A DNA stretch of 64,000 bases, from NCBI GenBank assembly GCA_001466705.2, contig LATX02000035.1, positions 434,001-498,000 on the forward strand. The letters run 5' to 3'. Shown here one piece after another: positions 34,587-47,634 of the stretch. The notes beneath the pieces were generated by a model. It made no database searches and had not been told where the DNA came from. It worked only from the letters and a program-made list of their open reading frames with translations. The stretch's first letter is position 1; each line of letters begins with the position of its first letter. The stretch comes from Moniliophthora roreri (taxonomy: Eukaryota > Basidiomycota > Agaricomycetes > Agaricales > Marasmiaceae). Both the position numbers and the translations under genes were made by a program.

Positions 34587-35342
34587 TAAGGCGCAGAAGT
34601 AACAATGTTGGAATGGGCCTTCAATATGATATGTACATTAAAACGTTGCGCGGAACGAACAGATATGATTGTACTTCCATTTCTTCAGCACTGAGGGGTA
34701 AAATACTTTGCTGGTCAGATGCATTTTCGGTCGTTCAGACTCGAGTATCTCGACCCAACCTTTTCTTCATCCCTTTGCTGGAATGTGCTGCTAGCTCCGG
34801 CTTTGGTTGGACATCCAGATTGAAATCGGTGAAGAGGTATACGCTTGCAGTGCCAAGATCCCGGATCTCATAAATCCAGACGGCCATTGCAGAGTTATTG
34901 CAGTCGTTCCTGGACGAATTCGGTCTGGGTTTCGGAAAATGGTCGAAGTAAGGACTATATATTAGGTATTGTGACGGTCCGAAGGGGATATGGGCGTGAA
35001 ACTATTGAGATCAGACGACTACTCTCACTTCACGCCCGACACCAATATTACGAAGCGGCAACAAGGACTCGGAGGCTAGTCATAATTGCAACACGGTTCA
35101 GTCAAGACATGATCAAGCTACGACCGTCTCCAGTCTCCTACGGGCCTCCTAGTCAATGACTGTCATTGAAGATCCTACTAAACGCACATGAGAAAACACT
35201 CATGTTAGTTCACGGTGACCTGCCTCCCTCCAAAACATGGGAACGCTGGTCGGTTGCGACTTACTGTGACATACGCTGAGTTATTCGAGAAATGACAGGA
35301 CAATTCAAAGCTAGTATAATCTATACTACTCATCCCGTCCTC
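34587..35342. other. Intergenic, no gene seen
   Basis: Convergent intergenic DNA between the secreted protein and the F-box-like gene. Small open frames show no family resemblance. Confidence 0.5.
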
Positions 35343-36826
35343 TCATTCCTCAGACTCGCCTGGCCCATCGGATTCTCCTGTCTCCTCCGGTTCGTCCGGA
35401 AATTCTCCCTCTGATTCCCAGTCCGTGTCATCAGGGAAGTCGATTGCTGTCACCGGGAAAGAACTATTGAATATACGGATGTGGCGTCCAATATAGCACT
35501 TACTCCATTCTAAACTAACTCTCCTGCCTCCAAAAATCGATGCTGGAATATACTGTTGCACAAGCGACTGCAGTATTACTCCGAAGCTCTGATCAAATGC
35601 GTCCGTCAAGTCGAATCGTAATTTAAGTTCCTCAATACGAGAATATCGTTTGAGAATGTGCGCGGTGAGGTCCTTCCATGCCAGGGTTTGGAGAGCTTCC
35701 TCGATCGACGAGGGGCCGTCAATTGCCTGGAATACCAACTCGAAAACAACCATATTCGCGGCATCGAGCTGGTCTATTAGTTTGTGCATCCACAGGAGAA
35801 CATCTTTTGGATTCTCTTCTGAATGATAAAAGTCTTTCAGCGTAATATTCGCAACCGTTAAGGTATGGAGAGCGGGTAATGGAGAAAAAGGTGATGGTGT
35901 GGGACGTAGGCATGACTCAATGCTCCATACTGTTGGTGATCTTCAGCGAAATCGATATGTACATGAAACAGTAACTCACGGGGCTCTATTGTTAACTGAC
36001 TTAATGTTAGTGAAAACTCCTCCAGCAACCGCGAGAGAGCATGAGGATTGAAACCCGACGACTCTACTGTGATTGAACGGAGCTTGTTCGGTCGCGACTC
36101 TTGGAGGATTGTATCGAGAATCCAATCGAAATCGTGGAGTTGTGAGAAGACCTCGAGGTGTTCCAGCTGAGATAGGTCGAATGACGAGAAATCTGCTCTG
36201 GCATCTCCTTCGCTCTTATCATGATGCTCCAACATCGGTTGCATTCTTATACCTTCCCAAAGCACTAACTCCTTTACTGCTCCACAACATCCGATAAACG
36301 CCTTGAGCTGGTTTATATCCGCAAATCTCGAAATGATTTTGACTCTCCGTAGATACGGGAAGGTCTTTAGGAATCGTGTAAGTTGCGGAGTAACCCTTGT
36401 CCCTGGGGCTTCCACTTCGCCGCAATCGCAGTACTCGAGCTCTGTCACTCCAGGAAATGTCGGAAGAGATGCCAGCAGGGAAATTGAATCTTCATTCACC
36501 TCTGGATCTTCGGAAGTTATGGGGTGGAAGGCGACTCTGCGGATGTACTTGGAGATTTCGGGTGTAGATTTTAGCAGATCACATAGTTGTGAGAGTCTCC
36601 GATGATTGCGTATCCTTGCTTTTTCGAATACGAAAGGCATTGTGGCATTTCGCCATAGTTTCGAAACGAGGGAGTATACCCCCAGCTCTTTCCAGCTGTG
36701 AGCGTTCCACTTGATGATGTTTCGTACAAGTTCGACGGGAAGATAATGAACACCAGGTTCTATATAAACCATTGAAGGTACGTCAAAAATATTAGTGGGA
36801 TAACGCTTACCTTCGTTCAATGCCAT
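35343..36826 (-). CDS. F-box-like protein, 460 aa
   Basis: Exons 36826-36811, 36759-35980 and 35929-35343 join in frame to 460 aa. Near the N-terminus HYLPVELVRNIIKWN followed by LVSKLWRNATMPFVF is a degenerate F-box of the type common in Agaricomycetes. Leu-rich repeat-like blocks follow (LTRFLKTFPYLRRVKII, LEHLEVFSQLHDFDW, LRSITVES). The last 30 residues are acidic and Glu/Ser/Pro-rich. F-box proteins choose substrates for SCF ubiquitin ligases; the partner here is unknown. The first intron (GTAAGC..TATATAG) gives MALNEEPGVHYLP; an unspliced start further upstream is less likely because it puts 45 non-conserved residues before the box. Confidence 0.75.
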
Positions 36827-37218
36827 TGAGATCGTTCCGAGGCCCTTGAAGTTGGTGGACACGGGACAGAGGTTATGGTAAGTTATGATGGCGCCCAAAT
36901 CGTTGTGAGCGCGTGAGTCAACTTCATCCGAGCGGCCAGTCTGGGTCTCCTCAGCCCTCAAGCCTCATGTGCGAGCCATCGGGGAGAAAATTGACGTAAT
37001 TAAATACCCCAAGTGTTCAAACTACATATCCTATTTCCAATGAATTTGAATGAGATGTACTATAAACGCTGTATCTACTGTAATGCGCAGAGAGGAGAGA
37101 AACGAAAGCACGACGGAAAACAGTTGAAATCCGAGTAAAGACAGAAGATGAATTTAAAGGAAAAAAAATGAAGCACAAGAACGAAAAGAGAGGCCCAAAA
37201 CTGGGTTGCATTGCTTCC

Positions 37219-40097
37219 TTATAAGTCATCTCTATTCCTTGCTTCGTTCTCCTCCATTATCCTTATCGCTTGCTCCACCTGTTCTGCGCTCTTGCCGATG
37301 ACTACCTGAGCTGGATCCACCTTCACTGCCTCTTCTTCTACAGGGAGGATAGAGAATTCTGCAGGCTCTTCGTCGACAGAGGTAGCCTTGTCGGGATTTT
37401 GCGCCTCTTCTGCTGCCTGTACAGTTTCCTCCTTCAGAGGAATAGAACCGATTGCGATGGGCTCTGACCCCTTCTCAGTGTCGAGAACGTTGCCGACGGG
37501 AGTTTCATCAAACTTCTGCTTTTCCGTAACACCCTTGTCTCCCTCAACTTCGACATCCTTGACCTCTGGTTCCTCGCCTGAAACGATACCTCGTCCACGG
37601 CTATTGATTTCCCGAACACGCATGTCAAATCCGAGTACGAGAGCATCAAGTTCCTTTTGTAGCTCGTCAAGTGCGGGGACCAATGGGTCTTCCACCTCAC
37701 TCTGGACTTCCCGAATTTGTTTGTCGAAGCCCTCGTACGCTGAACAGAGCGTACATTAGTCTGAGTCAACTCGAGTTAGGAAGCTCGTACCTCTCATCAA
37801 GTCGTGATACCTCTGCCAATCATTATATGTTACATCCTCCAGCCATGCATAGTCCAAACCAATATCAGCCTGAGCATCCTGGGCGATTCCTTTGATTTCA
37901 GCGGAAGCAGTTAGACACTCATCCACTTCCATTTGTCGGACGTCGCGGTACCAGTCGTGGACGCGACTTTGCAACTCGGTGACTTTGTCTTGGAAGCGCT
38001 CTTCAACGCGAGAGACTACCTGTGTCCATTTGCGGAGCTTCTCATCGATACCCCTTTGGTCAGTGCCGGGTTTGCCTATCAAAAGATGAGTGTGACCGAA
38101 ACCATTCGTGAATTGGAGGTACACACCGGCTTTCTCCTCGCGCTTGACCCAGCCTTCTAAGCCGCTCAAGAGCTTGTCACCTTCTTTCTCCAGGGTATCG
38201 AGAAGACCACCAACAGGAAGATCGTCAACATGAGTTACTTTGCGCGTAGTGGCATATAATTCCAAAATAGCGAGTTCCTCAGACACGTTCTTGCCTTTGG
38301 ATGCAACAAAATCAGACCAACCAATATAGCCTACAAACAGGGAAAATCCTTACCGAGTACCTCGCCCGAAGCAACATCTCTCAGCACTTCCAAGAATTGA
38401 ACTGTCTCGGTCATTCTTTCCATAATCCGTTGTAGAATCTTCTTTTCCCAATTACTGTGCCTATCCTCGATGTTCTTCCTCTTTGCAGCGACTGTCTCCT
38501 TCTTCTGACGCTCCATTTCGGCTTTCTCCTCCTCAGTCGGCTCGCTACCAGCCTCCGGAGATGCAGCTGCATCAGCACCGTCTGGTGGTATGGCAGTGAA
38601 AACAGGGGGCGGTGGCGGCTCTTCAAAGACGGATTCGTCCAGGCCAAGTTCGGAAAGGAAGCTATCAACTTCGTCTCCCCCGTCTCCCTGGGTTGCTCCA
38701 GTTTCGGTTGCAGGGGAAGAGGCAGACGTTGCGGTCTCGGAAATGGAAGGGCTTGAAGCTGGCTCAGGCTCAGGCTCAGCAGGGGCTACGGGTATCTTGG
38801 CTTCTTCGGTAGCAGAGGAGATAGCAGAAGCAAGTTCTTCCAAAACTTGACTCTCTTTCTCTGGGGTTGACGAAGGAGAAACAGAGGCGCGTGATGCCAT
38901 CACCGATGATGCAGACTCCAAGGTCTCCTTGACTTTGTCATCAATGATAGATGAAGAAGATGAAGGTGATTCTGTCGGAACCGCAACGACGGGTTCTTCA
39001 GGAACCTCCGGTTTAGGCGCCTCGACTACTGTCTCGACAGCAGTTGACACGACCTCGATGGCAGGCGTTGTGGAAGAAGCCGTTGTTTCGTCGATGCTAG
39101 TCGCTTTCGTCTCTTCGGCCAAAGTAGATGCCGATTTTTGTACAGAGGAAGTTGGGTGCGTTCCGGGTGCGCTGCCGCTCAATTCAACGACCTTCTCCCA
39201 AATTGTCCAGACATGCGGGTCAACATAGATCCTCCTCAACTCCCCAATCTGCTCACCAAGCCTGATCGCGATTGGCTTTAGCGATTCCCAGACTTTCAAT
39301 CCATACGGTTTGACGCGTACGTAGGTGAGGTGGGTGTACCGTTTGAAGAGTGAAAACGCGTGGTCGACATGAGGTGCAGCTTCTCTAACCTTGACTGCAA
39401 CGAAATGAAGATAGAGCGATGATTTGTGGAGGAAAGGTTGAATGTACGGTCCAACAAGCTTCTCTTGGAACTGGTCGAGATATGGTTGAATGTGCGGTTG
39501 AATCCATTGCCTGTATCTCGGTACCACTACCGTATCCCATACCTTTTCCACCTGAACGAACGCGTAGTCAACCGTGCGCACGACATGCGGCTGTACTCTT
39601 TTCCTCGTTGCCTCCACGTAGGGTGCCACTCGTCTTTGTGCTTCTTGTAAGCGAATCACGGTCGGATGAATATTAGGATGTTCGAGAACGCGTTGAATAG
39701 GTGGAATAACATGTTCTTGGAACGGGGGTATCACATACGGATCCAGGACATGCGTTTTGTACTGCGATAAGGAGCGACAGAGAGGATTGTGGAGGGTGGT
39801 ATCCGATGGACATGTTGAGAAGGCGTAAAAGGTGAATAATGAAAGTGAAAAGAGTAAAAGAGTGTCGAGCCACCCGCTGCTGGACTTTTTCCTCTTTGAT
39901 CTCGCTTTCGAGGTATTTTTCTGGTTCTTTGGATTTTTGGATAATACGGTAGGATCCTGCCTATCTTTTGTCGTGTGCTTCGCGGAAGCCTTTGGCAACT
40001 GCTGACTGGAACTCGTCCTTGAGCCCATTCCTGACGGCGCAGCCGCTAGACTCCCAGCAGCATTTGCTGGATTTGGTCGTTTCTTGTTTACCACCAT
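37219..40097 (-). CDS. Membrane-anchored helical protein, 922 aa (She10-like?)
   Basis: Exons 40097-38354, 38294-37791 and 37739-37219 join in frame to 922 aa. The N-terminus is Lys/Arg/Ser-rich, followed by one membrane segment (WLDTLLLFSLSLFTFYAFST, about 76-95), giving a type II topology. Residues about 110-300 are amphipathic helices with regular Pro breaks (IQPHIQPYLDQF, VGPYIQPFL). A Ser/Glu/Ala/Pro-rich disordered stretch follows, then charged coiled-coil-like helices to the end (EEKAEMERQKKE, RVEERFQDKVTELQSRVHDW). The layout recalls fungal She10-type proteins of the secretory pathway, but I cannot confirm this. An optional 48-base in-frame intron may exist near 38,070-38,117. Confidence 0.75.
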
Positions 40098-40572
40098 GGC
40101 CTAGGAGCGACCTGTGACGTGTTGGAGTGGTGGTGGTATGTGTCAAGAGGTGTCAATAGACAGATCATATGTCGTGACGTGTAATCACTGCAACCCGCTC
40201 AGTAATCAAGTTTTTCTGGGAAAGTTTTGGATTTTGAATACTGATTTATGTACATTATGTATGAATTATGGGATGTAATGTATAAGCCCTGGTATGAGAA
40301 TTCAATCCGACGTTCTGGTCCATGTCCTCGCCTTGTCTGGAATTTCTCTCCTACAAAGCTGCGGCGCTCGAAACAGGGCGCGTGAGAACACAAAGTTGGC
40401 GCTTGCTTCCTCGACTTTGCCTTCCATCGTCCTTCCGAGTCCCAGTTCACTGTGATAATGCAAATAACAACGGACCTCCCAGTGTCTGATGAGCCCATTT
40501 CCTAATTCAACAGCCCGAAAGATGAGAGTTTCATAACATGTTTCCCAGCTCCGCTCAACTTCTCTCCTTCAT

Positions 40573-41433
40573 TTAAAGAGGATCCATACCGCGGAACATA
40601 GCGTCTGTCACCTTATGATATGATGTGCTTAGAAGGCCCAGATATAATGGTGCGGTTTTAGCACGTTCATCAATCTCTGCGTGGCTGAAAAATCTCCAGA
40701 CCAATTCCCTTTGAATTACCTCACCGTAACCGCCGAAACTTGGTCTCCGAGTCGAGTAGTACATGCGTTTAAACTTCTCACACAACAGCATTGCAACGCC
40801 GCGCGCTGCGAATTTCAATCCGAGATTCTTCTTACACATTAACCTCCGAGGATTCGATGGCATCCAAATATTTCAGTTCGCTGTGATGCACTGACCCCGT
40901 CCTGACCCTCGGGCGCCCCACCTTCTCGCACCACTGACCAATGATGACGTTCTTCCAAACTCTCCCTATTTCCCCCCATGTGATGTCCTTCAAGCCCCTG
41001 TGGATTGATGTCTCTCGTAGTCCGCCGTTGTCATCAACGTCGGTTGCGATTGCAAGAGAGGACTCAATGGGTGCCGGTAGGTCGTACTTACTACAGTTAG
41101 ATTACTTTCGAAATATGGAGTTTGCCTAGTATAGGATGTTTTGTCTGGCCACCAAAGGCCATTGAAGAACCGCCATCCTCTAGTATCATATTTCATCATG
41201 GACCCTCGCGTCGCCTTGTTTGCAAAGGCATTGGAAGTTCGACATCGTTTTCCCAAACTTCGAGAAATATAAATAACCTGGACTCCTTCGGCGTAGGTCG
41301 CCGGGTGACTGTCGAGTGGAGAGACGCTACTCAGATCCAATAACGGGTTCTCATCGTTCCAGCCTCCCAGGGATAACCGATATGATATTCGTATCCTTAG
41401 TTGCGTTTCATGTCCTCCATCATTGATGATCAT
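40573..41433 (-). CDS. Possible hypothetical gene, structure unresolved
   Basis: Two protein-like open stretches on the minus strand: about 41,433-40,990 (LSLGGWNDENPLLDLSS, DTRGWRFFNGLWWPDKTS) and 40,863-40,573 (KNLGLKFAARGVAMLLCEKF, ELVWRFFSHAEIDERAKTAP). A canonical donor (GTAAGTACGACC, near 41,096) and an acceptor near 41,001 could join the first to an ITWGEIGRVWK segment, but I could not build a single consistent frame through the last part. It may be a pseudogene. Confidence 0.3.
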
Positions 41434-44400
41434 CGGGCTTACTCGTTCACCAAGTCTAGGGCGTGGAACGCCGTCTGGATCCCGCCGTTTCTTGGATTAC
41501 GATAGATAATAGCCGTTGTTTCCGACGGTTCCTTCAGTTTCCAAGACACATTGCGGCCCTCGCGACCCACTATTCACCTCAAGAGATCCTCCAACTATCC
41601 ATGTACTGACCACTTCGACTCTCGAGGTTCCAGTTTAACTCGCTTCTCGTGAGTCGTCCTCGATTCGTCTCTTCGGAGTTCCCCGAAAAAAGACTACGCC
41701 TTTCCTGCGATCATCGTCAACTCTTTAGCCAAAGCCACAAGGAGTAACGGCTGTACCAGACGCCAGCAATGCTCATGTTATGAACCGGTTCCCCGAGGAA
41801 GTAAAAATTAACAGCCTTGATGACTCGCTACACCTCCCTCACCGGCACGCGCTGCGTCGCACTTAATCTCAGATCGGTCTAAACTCTCTTGAAGTGACTC
41901 ACGCGGTTCACTGCGCCTCAGCCCCTTTCAGCTACTAGTTTACTTCAAGCTTACTTATAATAGCTTCAAGTTGGTCAAATCAAAAATTCATTGATGCAGG
42001 CTCCTTCCAAATTCAAATCAAGTGGCTGCGGATAAACCCTGGCGCGGCGGGGCGCGATGACTAGGTTAGGTAGAAGACTAGATTGGTCGGGAGACTGGCC
42101 CTACAATCCATGATGACTTTTCACAGCGTTTAGAAATCTAGATTTTCGTTTTAAACACTCCCAACCGAGTCTATTAGAAAAGCGACCTCGACCTATAGAC
42201 CCCTTTTCTAGTTTCAAGTTCTTAACAGCTTTAAGCGACGTTCCTTTCCAGTCATTCCCCCGAGATGACCACCGACATACTCACCGATACCCCCCTCCCC
42301 TCCTTCCTTACTTTTTTGCGTCATAAAGACAGCGGTTAATCGCCAATACTCGAAATAACGCCCTTCTCCGTTCCTGCTCCGTCTCTCCTCTCTATGCAAC
42401 GTCGGGTTACTAAGATTGCCAGACTTTGAACCAATCTACCATCGGTCCAATGGTCACTGTTGTCTAATTCGGCAAATTGGTGATTTGGGACGAAATCCGG
42501 GTTCTGAATCCCGCAAGAAGTCACTGTAGGCAGTCCCTCCTCAAGGAAGGGTTATCAGTCATATTCGTCTATAGAATTCATATATGCTCCCTGACTAATC
42601 ATTAAAGTACCTGAGCGGGTCAGCCGAGCAGAAAGGCTCATTTTTTTTATCAGGATCCGCGGGGACAACGTCCCATCTCGAAGTAACTAATTTGAACATG
42701 CGTATGTTTCTTCAGGCCTTCGACACGACGCGGACTTCTGGTTGGCCACGGGTTTCAGCTCCTTGAATGGCTCGGCGGATCAAATCTACTGGTCACACAG
42801 TGAATGATTCATTCTCCTACCCCTTCCTTCCCTCACGCCTTATTATTTACTGAATGCTGAACCGCCGCCTTGGTCCTGACCGTCAACGACTCTAGCGCCC
42901 ACACTTGTCCAGTTTGGTTCTAGCGATCTTTCCCAGAACTGAATAATTGTCTACCTTCAGTACTACTCGTAGCAGCAATATGAAGACAGAGATTGATATC
43001 CGTCCCGATGCTATGTCTTTCAAGTTGAATGAAGTTCAAGTTACCTGTCACTTGACAAAGTTCCTCGACTATTTACGTCCTTGAATGATATTCTGACGAT
43101 TTGACTTTGACAGGACGATGTCTGGCATCAGTGGGGGGCCAATATCATGTCATTTCGCCGTCAATCCACGATACTGGCAATCCTTGACAATCAGGCATTT
43201 GACCCGCGACTCGGGCACGATTTTGCTTAGAAAAAGCTGGGGCCGGTTGTCAGGGACTCTAGGTGACGGGCTAAGATTCATTTCGATGTTGTTTGTTATA
43301 ACGCGGTAGAACGGGACGTCTAGGCCGCACACACAATAGCCTCAAATTTTATAGCGGGTCCTGCACTCCTTGATTCGCTGGCAAGTGGAAAAATGATGAG
43401 TCACCGTAGTACTGAGTATACCAATTCGGGGATACGGACAAGAAGTAATACCGTCATTTGGGGGTCAGGAATATTCTTGTCATCACAAAGTCCCTGTATA
43501 TGGTTCCTCAAGCACCTACTACTTGTGGCGAGAAGTAACAAAGAGTTCTTTGCCTGCCGTATGAAATGTATGTGGTGATGGACCCTATTACTCGACAATC
43601 AGTCGAGGTGACCACCCATCAGTGTTATGCACAACCGCGCCACATATCCCTACCCTTCATCTCCGACCCTACCTCTCGCCGATTGAGGGTCCTCGCAGTG
43701 AAAAGGAAATCAGTTTTGTAAACCAATACGTAGCATTTATCTTTCAGAAAGCGAGCAGTAGGAAACAAGATATTAGTAGTGAGGACATGAACACCCCCTG
43801 GATATCTTCAGTGGTCCCGATAGCTAAAGCGCTAACAGGATGACAGCTCAGTCTCTGCTGTCAACGGGGACATTTGAGACTGGTTACTTAAAACATTCAT
43901 GTAGGGTATCGCACGAGAATTTCGGGATCTGGCGTGGGATTTCGTCTCAGCAGAGGAAACAGGACTGCAGTTCAATGTTGAAGAAACGGAAACTACTGTA
44001 AGAGAAAATCAATGAGTATCATATTGATTCGAGGGAATTCAAAAAGAAAAAAAAAGAATAGCTTAGACCCGTCGTCAATAATGAACATGGACGAAAATGG
44101 TATATCCTATCCGGAGACTGCTTTCCGAGTAGGTCCATTCTGGACGCGAAAATCGATAGCCTAGCGTTAGAAGAAGCCAACAGCTTTGGACTACGGACAA
44201 AGTTCGTATATGCTCTTGACAGCATACTGATATTCTTCTCAGATGGGACTTTCTTTCAAAGCAACTAAATGTTAGACTCCGAGGACAAGCTTTGCCCTTA
44301 CGCGCCGCTCGTAGGCGGCTGTCCTTCAGGTCCTGTGGTGCTTGATGGTACTGAGGCGGTTGTAGAACAATACTCACCCATCACTAGGTACTCATCGCGG

Positions 44401-44911
44401 CGTGGCACCGTGCAACTTGAAGGACTGATGAGACACGACCCTTTGTCAATGGTCTTTTTTGTGGTATCCGCCAGGCGGCTAGTTCCACGTAGCATGGAAT
44501 ATCCCTCGTTTTAGTGACCAAGGCCATCAGTCCGAGATCCTGGACATGCGAAGGACAATTTCCGTAGACATTACCGCGGCTTTATCATCATGGGTATTGG
44601 TGCTACCTATCTTCAGCCTATGCGATTCGCCGAAGATAAAATCACCTGAATACTGCGATGTGTGATGCTAGTAATTATGACACTACCGGAGGAAGAGATC
44701 TCTACCACAATGACCTGTTATGACTCTGAGTCGGTGGAACTCTGTTCATTTCGCTTAGATCGACTGACAGCGATAAAGCTGGAGTTCTTTTCCAAAAAAA
44801 AAAAACAATAATATATACTTCTGTACGCGGCATCATGAGACACAAATAACAAAATCAGATGAAAATGCCCTTAGATAGTGTTCCAAGAATCGATAATGAG
44901 GAAATCAAGTC
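41434..44911. other. Gene-poor stretch, 3.5 kb
   Basis: CpG-normal DNA without any open frame above about 100 codons and without recognisable repeats or tRNA-like B boxes. A short hairpin followed by a run of T (GAGC..GGCTCATTTTTTTT near 42,616-42,648) is present but has no RNA gene context that I can see. Confidence 0.45.
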
Positions 44912-45954
44912 TTATTCGTCATCCACTTCAGTTTCTTTCCATTTCAGATGTTGTTCGTAGAATGCAAGCATCTGTCCGGTGCATTCAACCTTCGAGCCAT
45001 AATCGAGAGACGACATACTAACCTTTTGAGGAAATTTCGAATTGCAAATGGAAGAGGGTAAACGAACACGTTCTCCACCGTACTTGTTGCTTCTGAATGG
45101 AGTCGATTAAGGCTGGATTGAAGGCGTGTTGGGAAGGATAGCACTTACAATTTGAAGTATACTGTCAGGTCCTTGCTGTTGGTTAACGAACGCTCTACTG
45201 TGTCCACAATCACGACCATGTCTTCCCATGAAGGCTTGTCCATATATTTCTTCATGTGTCGCGCATCCACTATTTTTCCTTCATCAACGTCCATGGCATC
45301 TTCAGGCTCCGTTGACTGTGAGTCCTTGACACCTGATTTCTTGTACTTTTTCGAGACTGGTTCTGATTTTTCTTCTCTTTCAGACGCGTCGTCATCTTCG
45401 ACTTTGGACTTCCGGCCTCGTTTTTTAGGTGCTGGGGATGGTTCTGGCGATTCGGCAGTACTAGACTTGCGGGGTCTTCCTCTCGGCTTCGCCGTTTCAG
45501 ACTTGCGAGGCGCTTTTTTAGCTTTATCTTTCTCCACCCAATAGTGGTCAATCAACTCGCGAGCATTCCTAATGTAACAATCAACAATCAGACGCTGCCA
45601 CAGGGAAAATTGGTATACCCTGCATCGCTCTCGCGCACCCAACTATTGTCTTTGGGGTCATCGTAGCCCTTCCATTTGACGAAATAAGCCCACTCGTTCT
45701 GCACAGTTTTACGTGCATTAGACGCGCCTGTCACTCCATTATCATGGAAGCTCACGTACCGGTTCAAAACGCCCTTTCTTCGCGTTCAGGATAGCTTCTA
45801 TCTCGTACTCTTCCTCGTCGTCTTCGTCATCTCCACCCTCACCATCAATATTGTCCTCGACCTCATCAGCTGAGCTTTCGTGTTTTTCGTCTCTCTTTTT
45901 GGAGGAAGCTCTTATCTCCCTCTCTTCGCTGTCAGAGACGGTAGATGCAGCCAT
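44912..45954 (-). CDS. HP1/Swi6-type heterochromatin protein, 274 aa
   Basis: Exons 45954-45760, 45698-45619, 45568-45149, 45092-45023 and 44971-44912, joining in frame to 274 aa. An acidic N-terminus leads into a chromodomain (about 48-103). The methyl-lysine cage residues are in place: Tyr50 (EEYEIEAIL), Trp74 and Tyr77 (FVKWKGYDDP), followed by NSWVRESDAGN. The linker is basic with two AT-hook-like motifs (KPRGRPRKS, KKRGRKSK). The C-terminal chromoshadow domain ends LPSSICNSKFPQKMLAFYEQ. This is the two-domain layout of HP1, which binds H3K9-methylated nucleosomes as a dimer and compacts repeats. Splicing of the last two small exons restores the conserved shadow-domain end, which supports the model. 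Confidence 0.92.
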
Positions 45955-46901
45955 ATTCGTGGTGTAGACGTGGAGAGCAGGGAGGCACCGTGGAGAATGG
46001 AAAAGACTCAACAAATCATCACGTGTAATATTCTCGTGTTACATGTAACACTTACTGTCACAATTTTTCTGCAGCTACTCTCTGCCACTGACATGCCACC
46101 TACAGCGAGAAATTTTGTGTTGGTCAATGTCATCTTTCTCTACCTTTGATGCATCGTTTGGCAATATTTCTTGGCCGTCTTCACCATATCATGAATCAAA
46201 TCTATGGCTTACAACAACTCCGAGGAACGTCGAGCACGTTTCCTCATCTGTCCCCATCTGGACATCCCACCCTCCTTGGACCTCTTCTCGATGAAGCACC
46301 ATTATGCCCGAGTTACGCCTATGCCTAGGAATATTCCCCAACATCTGCAGTGTACACTGGTTGCCCTATAAGGCAATCCGGCATTGTCTCGGGAATCTGG
46401 GAATCTTAAGACATTGCTTTCCTCTTTTGGATATTAACCTTTTTCGTCATGGAAAGGGTTCCGGGGTCCTGGTAATTTTTTTTTTTAGAAAACATTATTT
46501 CTTTTTTTTTTTTTTTTCAATTATGATGGATTTGGACAGAAAGTTTGTGGTAAGCCAGATCAGAACGTGTGCTTTTCCCAGTGGTTCCCTCCCTGGATCC
46601 GCCACAATTCATTGCTCCCTAATATTCCCGCTATGGACGGTAGTGGCGGCTCCGCGGTTTTTCCAACAAAAAAATCTTTGAAAAATGATTTTTTTTCTCT
46701 GAGTAGCCCGACGCCGTGCCTGATATGTATTTCGTTTTCATCGCCTCACGAATGATCCCGATTCACGAACTCGTAATACTAGCTCGGATTTTTTGTAAGT
46801 CACGCTACTTTCATGCGACCATATAAAGGACGCGATGATGAACCTCTGGAATCATCTTTTTGATCTCATTCCTTTCCTTTACCTTCTGCTTCAGCTTCGA
46901 G
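45955..46901. promoter_or_regulatory. Divergent intergenic region between HP1-type and MYND genes
   Basis: 947 bases between two divergent genes, presumably holding both promoters. It includes T-rich runs (near 46,480-46,520 and 46,690), and a TATA-like CATATAAAGG near 46,821 upstream of the MYND gene. No gene seen in it. Confidence 0.45.
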
Positions 46902-47634
46902 ATGCAAGGCGTGCAGGTCATCAATCACCCGTGCACAATATGCGGCAACCCGACGTCGATGTGGTGTAGTCGTTGTCAGAGTGCTTGGTATTGCTGTCCT
47001 GAACATTTACAGTCGGTGCGTGACACTTTATGGTGAGTATTCTCAACCCTTACTCAACCACTTGGTTTTCAGGACTGGCCTCGTCACCGGAAAGAATGTA
47101 TACCAGCCTCCCACAATACAAATAACGGCTACAATGTCAACATGATTGCTACGCCTCCGCCCGCCGAACCACAATATATCAGCGTGTCAGCCATTCTGTT
47201 TGCTCCAGAAGAGGGTAAGCACCCTAGACTCTTTCACTCGATACTTCCAAATCCTCAACCGATATTCAGAACGACCACGCATTGTCACTGTCAACTGTCG
47301 ACCTGTGTCCCGATCCTCTCATGGTGGAATGTGTCCAATACCAATGGTGCAATCCTATTTCCAGGATGGTATTACTGAAGGCATCGTCCTCACACAAGGC
47401 CTCAATGGAGAAGCGCTACGATTCCCCCTTCATTTGTGGTACTCCCCGACAGCCCTCCAAAAGAATGCACCAGTGAACAGGTCGATATACAACATTACTT
47501 CGGGATCTGCTCCCAAATCGTGGTGCGGTGCTGTCGTCGTACTAAAATATAACGGCTCTCGCCGTCAAGGCTACGCCGACGCTGGATCAAACGACTTACC
47601 TGCCCTTTCTGCGTACTTTCTTGCTTACAAATAG
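46902..47634 (+). CDS. MYND zinc-finger protein, 206 aa
   Basis: Exons 46902-47015, 47073-47214 and 47270-47634, joining in frame to 206 aa. The N-terminal MYND finger has Cys11, Cys14, Cys22, Cys25, Cys31, His35, His43 and Cys47 (CTICGNPTSMWCSRCQSAWYC, then HLQSDWPRHRKEC split by intron 1). The sixth ligand is His instead of the common Cys. The rest (VNCRPVSRSSHGG, YFQDGITEGIVLTQGLNGEA, GAVVVLKYNGSRRQGYADAG) is a conserved fungal extension without an assigned enzyme. MYND fingers bind proline-rich partners; the role here is unknown. Confidence 0.85.

Larger units (their letters stand above)
33120..34590 (+). repeat. Segmental duplication, copy 1 (inverted relative to 55.84-57.24 kb)
   Basis: About 1.4-1.5 kb matching 57,235-55,840 on the opposite strand at roughly 80 percent or better by eye. 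Shared points include the GGTTAGACCGAAATTACTTG block, the CCAACGTCAGGTCACTTT block and the whole small secreted-protein gene. The breakpoint on the left is near 33,130. Confidence 0.8.

Noticed and set aside
42600..42655. Hairpin plus T-run as a Pol III RNA gene
   Set aside because: No A/B box or tRNA-like fold could be found upstream, so a T-run alone is not enough.
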